Of a DNA stretch of 18,631 nucleotides, positions 1-7,118 are shown in pieces (position 1 is the stretch's first letter; each line of letters begins with the position of its first letter). The stretch comes from Microbacterium sp. GTDB lineage: Bacteria > Actinomycetota > Actinomycetes > Actinomycetales > Microbacteriaceae. A program made the position numbers and the translations under genes. The DNA lies in NCBI RefSeq assembly GCF_003248605.1, contig NZ_QFPF01000047.1, forward strand, positions 1 to 18,631, written 5' to 3'. The notes under the pieces are model-generated. The model worked only from the letters and a program-made list of their open reading frames with translations, ran no database searches and had not been told where the DNA came from.

Positions 1-924
1 GTCGACGACCCCGCGATCTCGATGACGATCGGCACGAACACCTCGCCCCTCATGGGCAAGGTCAAGGGCCACAAGCTCACCGCCCGCATGGTCAAGGACC
101 GCCTCGACCGCGAGCTCATCGGCAATGTCTCGCTCAAGGTCGTCGACATCGGCCGTCCCGACGCGTGGGAGGTGCAGGGCCGCGGTGAGCTCGCCCTCGC
201 CATCCTCGTCGAGAACATGCGCCGCGAGGGCTTCGAGCTCACCGTCGGCAAGCCGCAGGTGGTCACCAAGCAGATCGACGGCAAGACGCACGAGCCCTTC
301 GAGCACCTCACGATCGACGCCCCCGAGGAGTACCTGGGCGCGATCACCCAGTTGCTCGCCGCTCGTAAGGGCCGCATGGACAACATGACCAACCACGGCA
401 CCGGCTGGGTGCGCATGGAGTTCATCGTGCCCTCCCGTGGCCTCATCGGCTTCCGCACCGAGTTCCTCACCACGACCCGCGGCACGGGCATCGCCAACGC
501 CATCTCGCACGGTTACGAGCCGTGGGCGGGCACGATCACGACCCGTCAGAACGGGTCGATCGTCGCCGACCGCTCGGGTGTCGTCACCCCCTTCGCGATC
601 ATCGGCCTGCAGGAGCGGATGTCGTTCTTCGTCCAGCCGACGCAGGAGGTCTACGAGGGCATGGTCATCGGTGAGAACTCCCGCGCCGACGACATGGACG
701 TCAACATCACGAAGGAGAAGAAGCTGACGAACATGCGCGCGTCGACGTCGGACTCCTTCGAGTCGATGACGCCGCCGCGTCAGCTCTCGCTCGAGGAGAG
801 CCTCGAGTTCGCCCGTGAGGACGAGTGCGTCGAGGTCACGCCCGAGATCGTCCGCATCCGCAAGGTCAACCTCGACGCCACCGAGCGCGCCCGCGCGACG
901 GCGCGACTCAAGCGCCAGGGCTGA
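1..924 (+). CDS. typA: GTP-binding protein TypA/BipA, C-terminal half (5' end outside window)
   Basis: The frame is open from base 1 and ends with TGA at 922-924, giving 307 codons. TypA is normally a little over 600 residues, so about half is present and the GTPase domain is missing to the left. TypA/BipA is a ribosome-associated translational GTPase of the EF-G family, involved in ribosome assembly and stress adaptation. Visible family landmarks are SMTIGTNTSPL near the start, the EF-G domain III-like stretch GRGELALAILVENMRREGFE, and the TypA-specific C-terminal region with VPSRGLIGFRTEFLTTTRGT and the late block VNITKEKKLTNMRAS. The gene runs towards the serine hydrolase on the other strand with 51 bp between the stops. 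The call is firm; upstream context and promoter cannot be seen. Confidence 0.97.
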   Translation, partial: VDDPAISMTIGTNTSPLMGKVKGHKLTARMVKDRLDRELIGNVSLKVVDIGRPDAWEVQGRGELALAILVENMRREGFELTVGKPQVVTKQIDGKTHEPFEHLTIDAPEEYLGAITQLLAARKGRMDNMTNHGTGWVRMEFIVPSRGLIGFRTEFLTTTRGTGIANAISHGYEPWAGTITTRQNGSIVADRSGVVTPFAIIGLQERMSFFVQPTQEVYEGMVIGENSRADDMDVNITKEKKLTNMRASTSDSFESMTPPRQLSLEESLEFAREDECVEVTPEIVRIRKVNLDATERARATARLKRQG

Positions 925-927
925 GCT

Positions 928-971
928 GCGGCATCCGCGCGTCGCCCTTCGCAGGCGGCGGCGGATGCTGC
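928..971. terminator. Possible weak bidirectional terminator hairpin
   Basis: Between the convergent stops of typA and the serine hydrolase, 928-938 and 961-971 form an 11-bp stem with one G-U pair, around a 22-nt loop. There is no T-tract. The location suits a shared terminator, but the long loop makes it weak. Confidence 0.3.
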
Positions 972-975
972 GCTC

Positions 976-2121
976 TCACCCCGCGAGGATCTCGGGCTCG
1001 AGCGCCTCGAGCATGTGCGCGGGCAGGTCGCCGTCTACGCCCGTCGCGTTGAGCACGATCGCGACCGAGATCCCGGAGGCGGGGTCGTGCATCGCCAGGG
1101 CCTGGTATCCCAGGCCGTTGCCGGTGTGACCGATCCAGTCGCCGATGCGCCCGATCCCGAGACCGTAGGCGTCGTAGTACGGACTCTGCGCATCGGCCGT
1201 GGTGGGGCCGAACGCCGCGAGCCGCTGCTCGAACGTCTCGGGTCGCAGCAGGGCGCCGGTGCCGAGCGCCTCGGCCCACTCTGCGAGGTCGGATGCCGTG
1301 CCCCACAGTCCGCCGGCGGCGGAGAACGCGCTTGCGCGAACCCAGGGCAGCGCTTCGGGCGCGCCGTCGGGGTCGAGCTGGAACGGGCTCGCCGCATCCT
1401 CGGGCGGTTCGGGCGCGTCCCCCGGATAGGTCACGCTGTCGAGGAGGAGGGGCCCCGCGACGCGCTCGAGCACGACGTCCGCCCACGGCTGGCCCGTTGC
1501 GCTCTCGATCGCGCGGCCGATGAGCAGCGTGTTGGTGTTGGAGTACTCGTAGCTCGTCCCCGGGGCGAACACCTCGCCGAGCCCCTCGACCAGAGCGAAG
1601 AGGTCGTCGTCGGTGAAGGAGCGGTCGGGCTCGGCGCTGATCGCCGTCATGAGGCCCGGCTGCGCGGAGTAGTTCGGCACGCCCGAGGTCATCGCCGCGA
1701 GCTGGCGCAGCGTCGCCGTGTCGGGCACGCCCGTGACGGGCGCGGGGCTCGGGGCGTCGAGATCGAGGGCCGCATCGCCCGCGAGCTGCAGGAGCGCCGT
1801 GACGACGAAGGACTTCGTGATGCTGCGGTAGGCGAACAGCGTCGCGTCGGACACGGGGGTGCCCTCCGCATCGGCGACGCCGACCGGATAGGCGAGGGTC
1901 TCATCGCCCGTGCGTACGGCCAGCACGCCGCCCGGCACCCCCGCCTGCTCGAGCTGCGCCGCGAAAGCCTCGGCCAGTCCCGTCGCCGGTGTCTCGCTCG
2001 GGCTCGGGCTCGGGGGCGTCGTGGGCTGGGGGGCGGGTGCGGCGCATCCGGCGAGCAGCACCGCCGCCACGGCCAGGGCGGACGACGCGCGTCGCGTGCG
2101 CGCGAGGGACGACGACAGCAT
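976..2121 (-). CDS. Beta-lactamase-family serine hydrolase, predicted lipoprotein
   Basis: This 381-residue protein belongs to the class C beta-lactamase / DD-peptidase-like serine hydrolase family. The catalytic triplet motifs are all visible: SITK at residues 100-103 (nucleophile Ser100, Lys103), YSN at 193-195 and HTG at 332-334. The N-terminus has an Arg-containing hydrophobic signal ending in the lipobox LAGC, with Cys26 as the predicted lipidation site, followed by a Pro/Ser/Thr-rich linker (about 30-47). It should therefore sit on the outer face of the membrane. Family members hydrolyse peptides, esters or beta-lactams; substrate cannot be read from the sequence and no resistance role should be assumed. 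The ATG at 2121 is preceded by a -10-like TAGTGT exactly 6 nt upstream, supporting this start and a leaderless mRNA. It is divergent from azlC. Confidence 0.9.
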   Translation of the reverse strand: MLSSSLARTRRASSALAVAAVLLAGCAAPAPQPTTPPSPSPSETPATGLAEAFAAQLEQAGVPGGVLAVRTGDETLAYPVGVADAEGTPVSDATLFAYRSITKSFVVTALLQLAGDAALDLDAPSPAPVTGVPDTATLRQLAAMTSGVPNYSAQPGLMTAISAEPDRSFTDDDLFALVEGLGEVFAPGTSYEYSNTNTLLIGRAIESATGQPWADVVLERVAGPLLLDSVTYPGDAPEPPEDAASPFQLDPDGAPEALPWVRASAFSAAGGLWGTASDLAEWAEALGTGALLRPETFEQRLAAFGPTTADAQSPYYDAYGLGIGRIGDWIGHTGNGLGYQALAMHDPASGISVAIVLNATGVDGDLPAHMLEALEPEILAG

Positions 2122-2127
2122 CCCTTC

Positions 2128-2133
2128 ACACTA
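2128..2133 (-). promoter_or_regulatory. -10 box of serine hydrolase (leaderless geometry)
   Basis: On the minus strand TAGTGT lies 6 nt before the ATG at 2121, placing the predicted transcription start on or next to the A of the start codon. No convincing -35 box was seen. Confidence 0.55.
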
Positions 2134-2208
2134 GGGGCGTGTCGGCGCGCGTCGCATCCAGGGCCGGCGGTGCCCGATCGGACCGCCGGCGCACGGGCGG
2201 ACCGCGGA

Positions 2209-2214
2209 TAGGCT
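2209..2214 (+). promoter_or_regulatory. -10 box of azlCD (leaderless geometry)
   Basis: TAGGCT lies 6 nt before the azlC ATG at 2221, so the mRNA is predicted to begin at the start codon. There is no purine-rich ribosome binding site between the box and the ATG. Confidence 0.6.
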
Positions 2215-2220
2215 CGGATC

Positions 2221-2961
2221 ATGCGTGCCGAGCCCGATCCCGAGGTGCGGCGCGCGTGGCGGCAGGCCCTCGGCGTCGCGCTCGCGACGAGCGTCTACGG
2301 GGTCTCGTTCGGTGCGCTCGCGGTCGCATCGGGGCTCGATGTGTGGCAGACATGCGTGCTGAGCCTGGTCATGTTCACCGGCGGGTCGCAGTTCGCCTTC
2401 GTCGGCGTGCTCGGGGCCGGCGGCCTCGCCGCGGCGCCGGCGGGAATCGCCTCCGCCGCGCTGCTGGGCGTGCGCAACGTCGCCTACGGCATGCGGATGT
2501 CGCCCGTCATCGGGCCCGGCCCGCTGCGTCGCGCGGGCGCCGCGCACTTCACGATCGACGAGTCCACCGCCGTCGCGCTCGCGCAGACGACCCCCCGAGC
2601 GCGGACTCTGGGGTTCTGGCTCACGGGTCTGGGCATCTACGCGGGCTGGAACGCCACCACCTTGATCGGCGCGCTGCTAGGCGACGTGCTGGGGGATCCG
2701 CGGGCGTACGGTCTTGATGCCGCGGCCGCCGCGGCGTTCCTCGCGCTGTTGTGGCCCCGGCTCCGCGGCCGACAGGCGATCGCCGTCGGGGTGGCCGCCG
2801 CGGCCGTGGCGACCGTGCTCACACCGGGTCTCATGCCCGGGATGCCGGTGCTCATCGCCGCGGTCGTGGCGATCGTGGTCGGCTGGTTCAACTGGCTCGG
2901 GCGCGATGAGCTGCCGCCCCCCGAACCCGACGACGTGCCCGAGCGGGAGGGTCTGCCGTGA
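2221..2961 (+). CDS. azlC: AzlC-family branched-chain amino acid exporter, large subunit
   Basis: The 246-residue, strongly hydrophobic protein matches the AzlC family. AzlC works with the small partner AzlD to export branched-chain amino acids and analogues across the cytoplasmic membrane. Family-like stretches are VYGVSFGALAVASGLDVWQT and MFTGGSQFAFVGVLGAG near residues 25-65, followed by LLGVRNVAYGMRMSP and FTIDESTAVAL, then several further membrane segments. The C-terminal tail is short, acidic and proline-rich (PPPEPDDVPEREG). The stop overlaps the downstream GTG start in GTGA, so translation of azlD is probably coupled. The ATG at 2221 is supported by the -10 box 6 nt upstream. Compared with typical AzlC proteins of about 230-250 residues the length is normal. 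The substrate is inferred from the family only. Confidence 0.93.
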   Translation: MRAEPDPEVRRAWRQALGVALATSVYGVSFGALAVASGLDVWQTCVLSLVMFTGGSQFAFVGVLGAGGLAAAPAGIASAALLGVRNVAYGMRMSPVIGPGPLRRAGAAHFTIDESTAVALAQTTPRARTLGFWLTGLGIYAGWNATTLIGALLGDVLGDPRAYGLDAAAAAAFLALLWPRLRGRQAIAVGVAAAAVATVLTPGLMPGMPVLIAAVVAIVVGWFNWLGRDELPPPEPDDVPEREGLP

Positions 2962-3272
2962 CCCTGTGGACCGCCGTGCTCCTGGCGTCGGTGATCTGCC
3001 TCGCGCTCAAGGCGATCGGCTACCTCGTGCCCGCCCGGTGGGTCCAGGCGCCGCGGCCCGCCCGCATCGCCGACCTGCTCACGGTCGCGCTGCTGGCCGC
3101 GCTCGTCGCCGTGCAGACGCTCGCGCAGGGCCAGGCGCTCGCCGTCGACGCGCGCGTGCCGGCGCTGCTCGTCGCCGCCGGACTTCTCCTCGTCCGCGCC
3201 CCGTTCCTCGTCGTGGTGACCGGTGCGGCCGTCGTCGCCGCGCTGCTGCGCCTGTGGGGACTCGCCGCGTGA
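2958..3272 (+). CDS. azlD: AzlD-family branched-chain amino acid exporter, small subunit
   Basis: A 104-residue membrane protein begins at a GTG that overlaps the azlC stop by 4 nt (GTGA). It has a hydrophobic N-terminal segment, then AIGYLVPARWV and the family-like ARIADLLTVALLAALVAVQT, then two more hydrophobic segments. Size, hydrophobicity pattern and position immediately after azlC identify it as AzlD, the small partner needed for a working exporter. Regulation is expected to follow azlC through the shared transcript. No Lrp-type regulator gene is next to the pair, unlike in Bacillus. Confidence 0.9.
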   Translation: MTLWTAVLLASVICLALKAIGYLVPARWVQAPRPARIADLLTVALLAALVAVQTLAQGQALAVDARVPALLVAAGLLLVRAPFLVVVTGAAVVAALLRLWGLAA

Positions 3273-3312
3273 GACCGCCGCTCTCGGATGCGCCGGGGGC
3301 GCCCCGCGCGGA

Positions 3313-3318
3313 TAGGGT
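3313..3318 (+). promoter_or_regulatory. -10 box of small membrane protein gene (leaderless geometry)
   Basis: TAGGGT is 6 nt before the GTG at 3325. The intervening bases CGGAGG resemble a ribosome binding site but touch the start codon with no spacer, so they could not act as one for this start. Confidence 0.5.
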
Positions 3319-3324
3319 CGGAGG

Positions 3325-3735
3325 GTGAAGACTTCGCTCGGCGCGCGCATCGGGATGCTGGTGCTGGCCGCTTTCGCCGGCGCGGTGTACGGCGTGGTCG
3401 GCACCGTGGCCCACGCCTCGACCCTCGTCGCTCTGCCGATCGGCCTCGTGCTGGGCATCATCGGCGCGGGCGCCCTGCTGCTTGCGATCCGCCTGTTGTC
3501 CGACCGCTGGGCCGCGATCGCCGCGGGCGCGGGCATGACCATCGCGATCGTGCTGTTCTCGGGCGAGGGGCCGGGTGGTTCCGTGATCGCGCCGGCGGGC
3601 CTCGCCGCCACGATTTGGACCATCACCGTCCCGCTGATCGCCGTCGCCATCGCGATGTGGCCGCAGATCCCCGAGCCGCGAGCCGCCTCCGGTGCCGGCG
3701 TCGGACGAGAAGTCCCGCCCGACGTTTCGCGGTGA
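3325..3735 (+). CDS. Small four-helix integral membrane protein, unknown function
   Basis: The 136-residue product has four hydrophobic segments, roughly residues 8-28, 33-55, 62-82 and 88-112, and a short polar C-terminal tail. It is rich in Ala, Gly, Ile and Val with few charges, and shows no catalytic or metal-binding motif. I do not recognise a characterised family; small uncharacterised actinobacterial membrane proteins of this form are common. The GTG start at 3325 is supported by the -10 box 6 nt upstream and by the positively charged start MKTSLGARIG. It lies between azlD (52 nt upstream) and the ferredoxin gene (47 nt downstream), which has its own promoter, so this gene probably forms its own unit or is an add-on to azlCD. 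Confidence 0.75.
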   Translation: MKTSLGARIGMLVLAAFAGAVYGVVGTVAHASTLVALPIGLVLGIIGAGALLLAIRLLSDRWAAIAAGAGMTIAIVLFSGEGPGGSVIAPAGLAATIWTITVPLIAVAIAMWPQIPEPRAASGAGVGREVPPDVSR

Positions 3736-3770
3736 GTCGGCGCCCGATCATCCTCGGGGCGCCCGCGAAC

Positions 3771-3776
3771 TAGACT
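3771..3776 (+). promoter_or_regulatory. -10 box of fdxA-dapC (leaderless geometry)
   Basis: TAGACT lies 6 nt before the GTG start of the ferredoxin gene at 3783, with no room for a ribosome binding site. This predicts a leaderless fdxA-dapC transcript. Confidence 0.6.
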
Positions 3777-3782
3777 GGACGG

Positions 3783-4103
3783 GTGACTTACGTGATCGCC
3801 CTCCCGTGTGTCGATGTCAAGGACCGCGCCTGCATCGACGAGTGCCCTGTCGACTGCATCTACGAGGGGGAGCGCTCGCTCTACATCCACCCCGATGAAT
3901 GCGTGGACTGCGGCGCGTGCGAACCCGTCTGCCCCGTCGAGGCGATCTACTACGAAGACGACCTGCCCGAAGAGTGGTCGGACTACTACAAGGCCAACGT
4001 CGAGTTCTTCGACGACATCGGCTCGCCCGGCGGCGCGGCCAAGGTCGGGGTCATCCACAAGGATCACCCGGTCATCGAGGCGCTGCCCCCGCAGGAACAC
4101 TGA
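3783..4103 (+). CDS. fdxA: 7Fe ferredoxin ([3Fe-4S][4Fe-4S])
   Basis: This 106-residue protein is a seven-iron ferredoxin, a small cytoplasmic electron carrier. Its cysteines are at 9, 17, 21, 25, 40, 43, 46 and 50. By comparison with Azotobacter FdI-type proteins, C9, C17 and C50 should hold the [3Fe-4S] cluster, C21, C40, C43 and C46 the [4Fe-4S] cluster, and C25 would be the free cysteine. The motif [16 protein letters not shown] is diagnostic. The C-terminal half, with [19 protein letters not shown], matches the actinobacterial FdxA/FdxC type. The GTG start is set by the -10 box 6 nt upstream. dapC begins 2 nt after the stop, the same fdx-dapC pairing known from mycobacteria, although a functional link with DapC is not established. 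Confidence 0.97.
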   Translation: MTYVIALPCVDVKDRACIDECPVDCIYEGERSLYIHPDECVDCGACEPVCPVEAIYYEDDLPEEWSDYYKANVEFFDDIGSPGGAAKVGVIHKDHPVIEALPPQEH

Positions 4104-4105
4104 CC

Positions 4106-5218
4106 GTGGGGGTGCAGGGGCTGCCCGACTACCCCTGGGACCAGGTCGCGCCCTACGCCGAACGCGCTCGCGCGCACGCGGACGGCATCGTCGATCTCTC
4201 GATCGGCTCGCCCGTCGATCCGACACCCGAGATCGTGCGTCACGCGCTTTCGGCCGCCACCGACGCGCACGCCTACCCGCTGACGGTCGGTACGCCGGCC
4301 CTGCGCGAGGCGATCGCCGAGTGGTTCGCGCGCCGCCGCGGTGTGCCGGGGCTCGAGCCCCGGCACGTCCTGCCCACGATCGGCTCCAAAGAGCTGGTGG
4401 CGCTGCTCCCGCTGCTGCTCGGGGTCGGCGAAGGCGACGCGGTCGTGCACCCGCGCGCCGCCTATCCGACGTACGAGATCGGTGCGCGCGTCGCGGGCGC
4501 CGAGGCCGTCGCCGCCGATGAGCCCGAGGACTGGCCCGCGCACACTCGACTAGTCTGGATCAACTCGCCCGGCAACCCCGATGGCGCGGTGTGGGATGCC
4601 GAGCGTCTCGCCCGCGCGGTCTCCCGTGCCCGCGAACTCGGTGCGGTCGTCGCCGGCGACGAGTGCTACGCCGAGCTCGGCTGGGAGGGCCGCTGGGCCG
4701 ACGAACCGGTTCCGAGTGTGCTCGATCCGCGCGTGACCGGCGGCGATCTCACCGGCGTGCTCGCGGTGTACTCGCTGAGCAAGCAGTCCAACCTCGCCGG
4801 CTACCGCGCGGCTTTCCTCGCGGGCGATCCGGCCCTCGTCGGTCCCCTCGCGAACGTGCGCAAGCACCTGGGGCTCATGCTCCCCGCGCCCGTGCAGTCC
4901 GCCATGGTCACGGCCCTCGGCGACGAGGCCCACGTGCAGGAGCAGAAGCAGCGGTATCGCGCTCGCCGATCCCGCCTCAAACCGGCGCTCGAGGCCGCGG
5001 GATTCCGCATCGATCGCAGCGAGGCGGGGCTGTATCTGTGGGCGACCGAGGGGCGGGACGCCTGGGAGTCGATGAGCCGGCTCGCGGATCTCGGCATCCT
5101 CGCAGGCCCCGGGCACTTCTACGGCCCGCACTTCCCGCAGCACGTGCGCCTCTCGCTGACGGCCACGGACGGCCGCGTGGCCGCCGCGGCCGATCGGCTC
5201 ACAGCATCCGTTTCGTAG
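4106..5218 (+). CDS. dapC: Succinyldiaminopimelate transaminase
   Basis: DapC converts N-succinyl-2-amino-6-ketopimelate to N-succinyl-LL-diaminopimelate with glutamate as amino donor, in the meso-DAP/lysine pathway. The 370-residue protein is a fold-type I PLP aminotransferase. It shows SIGSPVDPTP near residue 32, TIGSKELVAL at 91-100, NSPGNPDG at 153-160, GDECYAEL with Asp185, and SLSKQSNLAGYR with Lys226 as the PLP Schiff-base lysine. The GTG at 4106 is chosen because it follows the ferredoxin stop by 2 nt; a second GTG at 4112 is possible. It shares the fdxA transcript. dapD and dapE, encoding the preceding and following enzymes, lie within 4 kb downstream, which supports dapC over a generic aminotransferase. 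Confidence 0.93.
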   Translation: MGVQGLPDYPWDQVAPYAERARAHADGIVDLSIGSPVDPTPEIVRHALSAATDAHAYPLTVGTPALREAIAEWFARRRGVPGLEPRHVLPTIGSKELVALLPLLLGVGEGDAVVHPRAAYPTYEIGARVAGAEAVAADEPEDWPAHTRLVWINSPGNPDGAVWDAERLARAVSRARELGAVVAGDECYAELGWEGRWADEPVPSVLDPRVTGGDLTGVLAVYSLSKQSNLAGYRAAFLAGDPALVGPLANVRKHLGLMLPAPVQSAMVTALGDEAHVQEQKQRYRARRSRLKPALEAAGFRIDRSEAGLYLWATEGRDAWESMSRLADLGILAGPGHFYGPHFPQHVRLSLTATDGRVAAAADRLTASVS

Positions 5219-5278
5219 ATGTCCGCCATCAACATCGGGCAGGCTTTGGCGCGTGCAACAGTAGGCGTTCGCGGCGGC

Positions 5279-5284
5279 TAGGCT
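5279..5284 (+). promoter_or_regulatory. -10 box of citrate synthase gene (with leader)
   Basis: TAGGCT at 5279-5284 is the best -10 candidate in the 199-bp gap between dapC and gltA. It would give a 5' leader of about 125 nt before the GTG at 5418. Unlike most genes here, gltA then has a real ribosome binding site. A -35 box is not obvious. Confidence 0.4.
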
Positions 5285-5417
5285 GTACGAGCGGATGCCG
5301 TGGGATCCACCCTCGGGGCAACCGCTGCAGGGCCCTCCGGGCGCACGAACGCCCGCCGGGACCGGCGGCCGCGAGAATGCGGCGACACCCCGACGACGAC
5401 AATCGCAAGGAGGCGCC

Positions 5418-6713
5418 GTGAGCGATGCGGTCGCGCAGCCCGAGAAGGCCACTCTGACCATCGGCGAGAAGACCGCCGAATTTCCGGTGCTGCGGGGCAG
5501 TGACGGGGTCCCGAGTGTCGACATCTCGACCTTCACACGCCAGACCGGGCACACGACCCTCGACTACGGCTTCGTCAACACCTCCGCCACCAAGTCGGCG
5601 ATCACCTTCATCGACGGCGACAAGGGCATCCTGCGCTACCGCGGATACCCGATCGAGCAGATCGCGAAGCACTCGAGCTATCTCGAGGTGGCGTGGCTGC
5701 TGATCTACGGCGAGCTGCCCAGCGCCGACGAACTCGCGGCATTCGATGATCGCATCCGCCACCACACGCTGCTGCACGAAGACCTCAAGCGATTCTTCTC
5801 GGCCCTGCCGCACACGGCGCACCCGATGTCGGTGCTCTCCTCCGCCGTGTCGGCGCTGTCGACGTACTACGAGCGCGAGTCCGATCCCAACAACCCCGAG
5901 CACATCGAGCTGAACACGATCCGCATGCTCGCGAAGCTCCCGGTCATCGCCGCGTACGCGCACAAGAAGAGTGTGGGGCAGGCCTTCCTCTACCCCGACA
6001 ACGGGTTGAGCTTCGTCGACAACTTCCTCAAGCTCAACTTCGGCGTCCTCAGCGAGATCTACGATGTCGACCCGGTGATGTCACGGGCGCTCGAGCGGCT
6101 GCTGATCCTGCATGAGGATCACGAGCAGAACGCGTCCACCTCGACCGTACGGCTGGTCGGCTCGACGGGGGCCAACCAGTTCTCGTCGATCTCGGCCGGC
6201 ATCAATGCCCTCTATGGTCCGCTGCACGGCGGCGCGAACGAGGCGGTGCTCGACATGCTCGCGCGCATCCGCGACTCGGGCGAGAGCGTCGAGCGCTTCG
6301 TCGAGCGGGTCAAGAACAAGGAGGACGGTGTCAAGCTCATGGGCTTCGGGCACCGCGTCTACAAGAACTACGATCCGCGCGCCAAGCTCGTGAAGGAGTC
6401 GGCCGACGAGGTGCTCGAGGCGCTCGGTGTGAGTGACCCGCTGCTCGATCTCGCGAAGCAACTCGAAGAGATCGCCCTCAAGGACGACTACTTCCGTGAG
6501 CGTCGGCTCTACCCGAACGTCGACTTCTATACGGGCGTCATCTACAAGGCGATGGGCTTTCCGACGCGCATGTTCACGGTGCTCTTCGCGATCGGCCGTC
6601 TGCCCGGGTGGCTCGCGCACTGGCGTGAGATGCAGCTCGACCCGCAGACCAAGATCGGCCGGCCGCAGCAGCTGTACACGGGGGCGCCCGAGCGGCAGTA
6701 TCCCGGCGCCTGA
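5418..6713 (+). CDS. gltA: Citrate synthase (type II)
   Basis: Citrate synthase condenses acetyl-CoA and oxaloacetate to citrate at the entry of the TCA cycle. The 431-residue length and N-terminal beta-rich extension fit the hexameric type II (GltA) class. Active-site motifs are intact: LHEDHEQNAST (His232 and His235 region), GPLHGGANE with His270, GFGHRVYKNYDPRAK with His312, and PNVDFYTG with Asp369. The C-terminus RLPGWLAHWREM is also typical. The frame is open upstream to an ATG at 5295, but the GTG at 5418 is preferred: it follows AAGGAGG (5407-5413) by 4 nt and gives the conserved N-terminus. A hairpin and a repeat array follow the stop. Confidence 0.97.
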   Translation: MSDAVAQPEKATLTIGEKTAEFPVLRGSDGVPSVDISTFTRQTGHTTLDYGFVNTSATKSAITFIDGDKGILRYRGYPIEQIAKHSSYLEVAWLLIYGELPSADELAAFDDRIRHHTLLHEDLKRFFSALPHTAHPMSVLSSAVSALSTYYERESDPNNPEHIELNTIRMLAKLPVIAAYAHKKSVGQAFLYPDNGLSFVDNFLKLNFGVLSEIYDVDPVMSRALERLLILHEDHEQNASTSTVRLVGSTGANQFSSISAGINALYGPLHGGANEAVLDMLARIRDSGESVERFVERVKNKEDGVKLMGFGHRVYKNYDPRAKLVKESADEVLEALGVSDPLLDLAKQLEEIALKDDYFRERRLYPNVDFYTGVIYKAMGFPTRMFTVLFAIGRLPGWLAHWREMQLDPQTKIGRPQQLYTGAPERQYPGA

Positions 6714-6728
6714 GGGCCCCTGTCTGAC

Positions 6729-6751
6729 GGGCCTGGCCGTGGCCCAGGCCC
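6729..6751 (+). terminator. Possible gltA terminator hairpin
   Basis: About 15 nt after the gltA stop, 6729-6736 can pair with 6743-6751 (8 bp with one bulged C at 6745) around a 6-nt loop. No T-tract follows; instead the C-rich heptamer array begins. Termination here is plausible but unproven. Confidence 0.3.
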
Positions 6752-6836
6752 CGCACCCCGCACCCCGCACCCCGCACCCCGTACCCCGCACCCCGCACCC
6801 CGTACCCCGTACCCCGTACCCCGTACCCCGTACCCC
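6749..6836. repeat. Heptamer tandem array, 12 copies of CCCCGYA (minus-strand G4 motif)
   Basis: Twelve perfect 7-bp units fill 6749-6832, with a trailing CCCC. Each unit is CCCCGCA (A) or CCCCGTA (B), in the order A A A A B A A B B B B B. On the minus strand this reads as GGGG tracts separated by 3-nt TAC or TGC loops, thirteen tracts in all, a textbook intramolecular G-quadruplex pattern. It lies between the convergent gltA and dapD genes and encodes no plausible protein. Copy number is likely to vary through slippage. Confidence 0.95.
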
Positions 6837-6953
6837 TCCCTCGCTGAGCCCGACATCTGCACGAGAGGTGGGGCAAGAGTCGACGCACGTTGCCCGTGGT
6901 GTGATGCGCACATGACCGGTCGTGCAGACGTCGCTCCGGCACCCGCGGCGGGG

Positions 6954-7006
6954 GTGTCCCGATTTCTGTCGCTGAGCGCGCGCTCTGGCGACAGAAATCG
7001 GGACAC
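6954..7006. repeat. Perfect 19-bp inverted repeat with palindromic loop
   Basis: The left arm GTGTCCCGATTTCTGTCGC (6954-6972) and right arm (6988-7006) are exact reverse complements. The 15-nt loop itself contains a 12-bp palindrome, GAGCGCGCGCTC (6974-6985). The arms include AT-rich GATTTCTGTC, unlike the surrounding GC-rich DNA. It could be a bidirectional terminator between gltA and dapD, a cruciform-forming site, or one copy of a dispersed palindromic (REP/MITE-like) element. There is no T-tract and no transposase. Confidence 0.9.
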
Positions 7007-7070
7007 GCACGCAGGCGCCCGCCCGCGCGCACGCACGCAGGCGCCCGCCCGCGCGCACGCACGCAGGCCC
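7005..7070. repeat. 26-bp tandem repeat, two exact copies plus a degenerate third
   Basis: 7005-7030 and 7031-7056 are identical 26-bp units starting ACGCACGCAG. A third copy starts at 7057 and decays after about 12 bp. Shorter GCACGCAGGCCC-like words continue to about 7100. The first unit overlaps the last 2 bp of the 19-bp inverted repeat. No coding function is supported. Confidence 0.85.
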
Positions 7071-7082
7071 GCACGCGCGCAG

Positions 7083-7118
7083 GCCCGTACGCACGCAGGC
7101 CCGCGCGCGCGTACGGGC
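7083..7118 (-). terminator. Hairpin abutting the dapD stop codon, possible terminator
   Basis: 7083-7092 (GCCCGTACGC) and 7109-7118 are perfect 10-bp reverse complements around a 16-nt loop. On the dapD strand the stem begins at the very next base after the stop codon (7119-7121). It could stabilise the 3' end or terminate dapD transcription, although there is no U-tract. Confidence 0.45.

Noticed and set aside
976..2121. The serine hydrolase as an antibiotic-resistance beta-lactamase
   Set aside because: SxxK, YxN and HTG motifs are shared by many peptidases and esterases of this fold; nothing in the sequence or neighbourhood indicates a resistance role.
2637..4226. A 529-codon open frame on the minus strand across azlC, azlD, the small membrane protein and fdxA
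   Set aside because: It is antisense to four genes with clear families, has Arg/Pro/Ala-rich low-complexity composition, and no domain; it is a by-product of high GC.
5295..5417. Longer N-terminus (41 extra codons) for citrate synthase
   Set aside because: The extension is Pro/Gly/Arg-rich without family similarity, while GTG 5418 has an AAGGAGG ribosome binding site at good spacing.
6749..7070. Repeat arrays as a CRISPR locus
   Set aside because: Units are 7 or 26 bp directly abutting with no unique spacers, and there are no cas genes.
6720..7118. The repeat-rich intergenic region as a mobile element insertion
   Set aside because: There is no transposase, no target-site duplication that I can see, and no outer terminal inverted repeats enclosing the whole region; only the 19-bp palindrome remains a candidate non-autonomous element.
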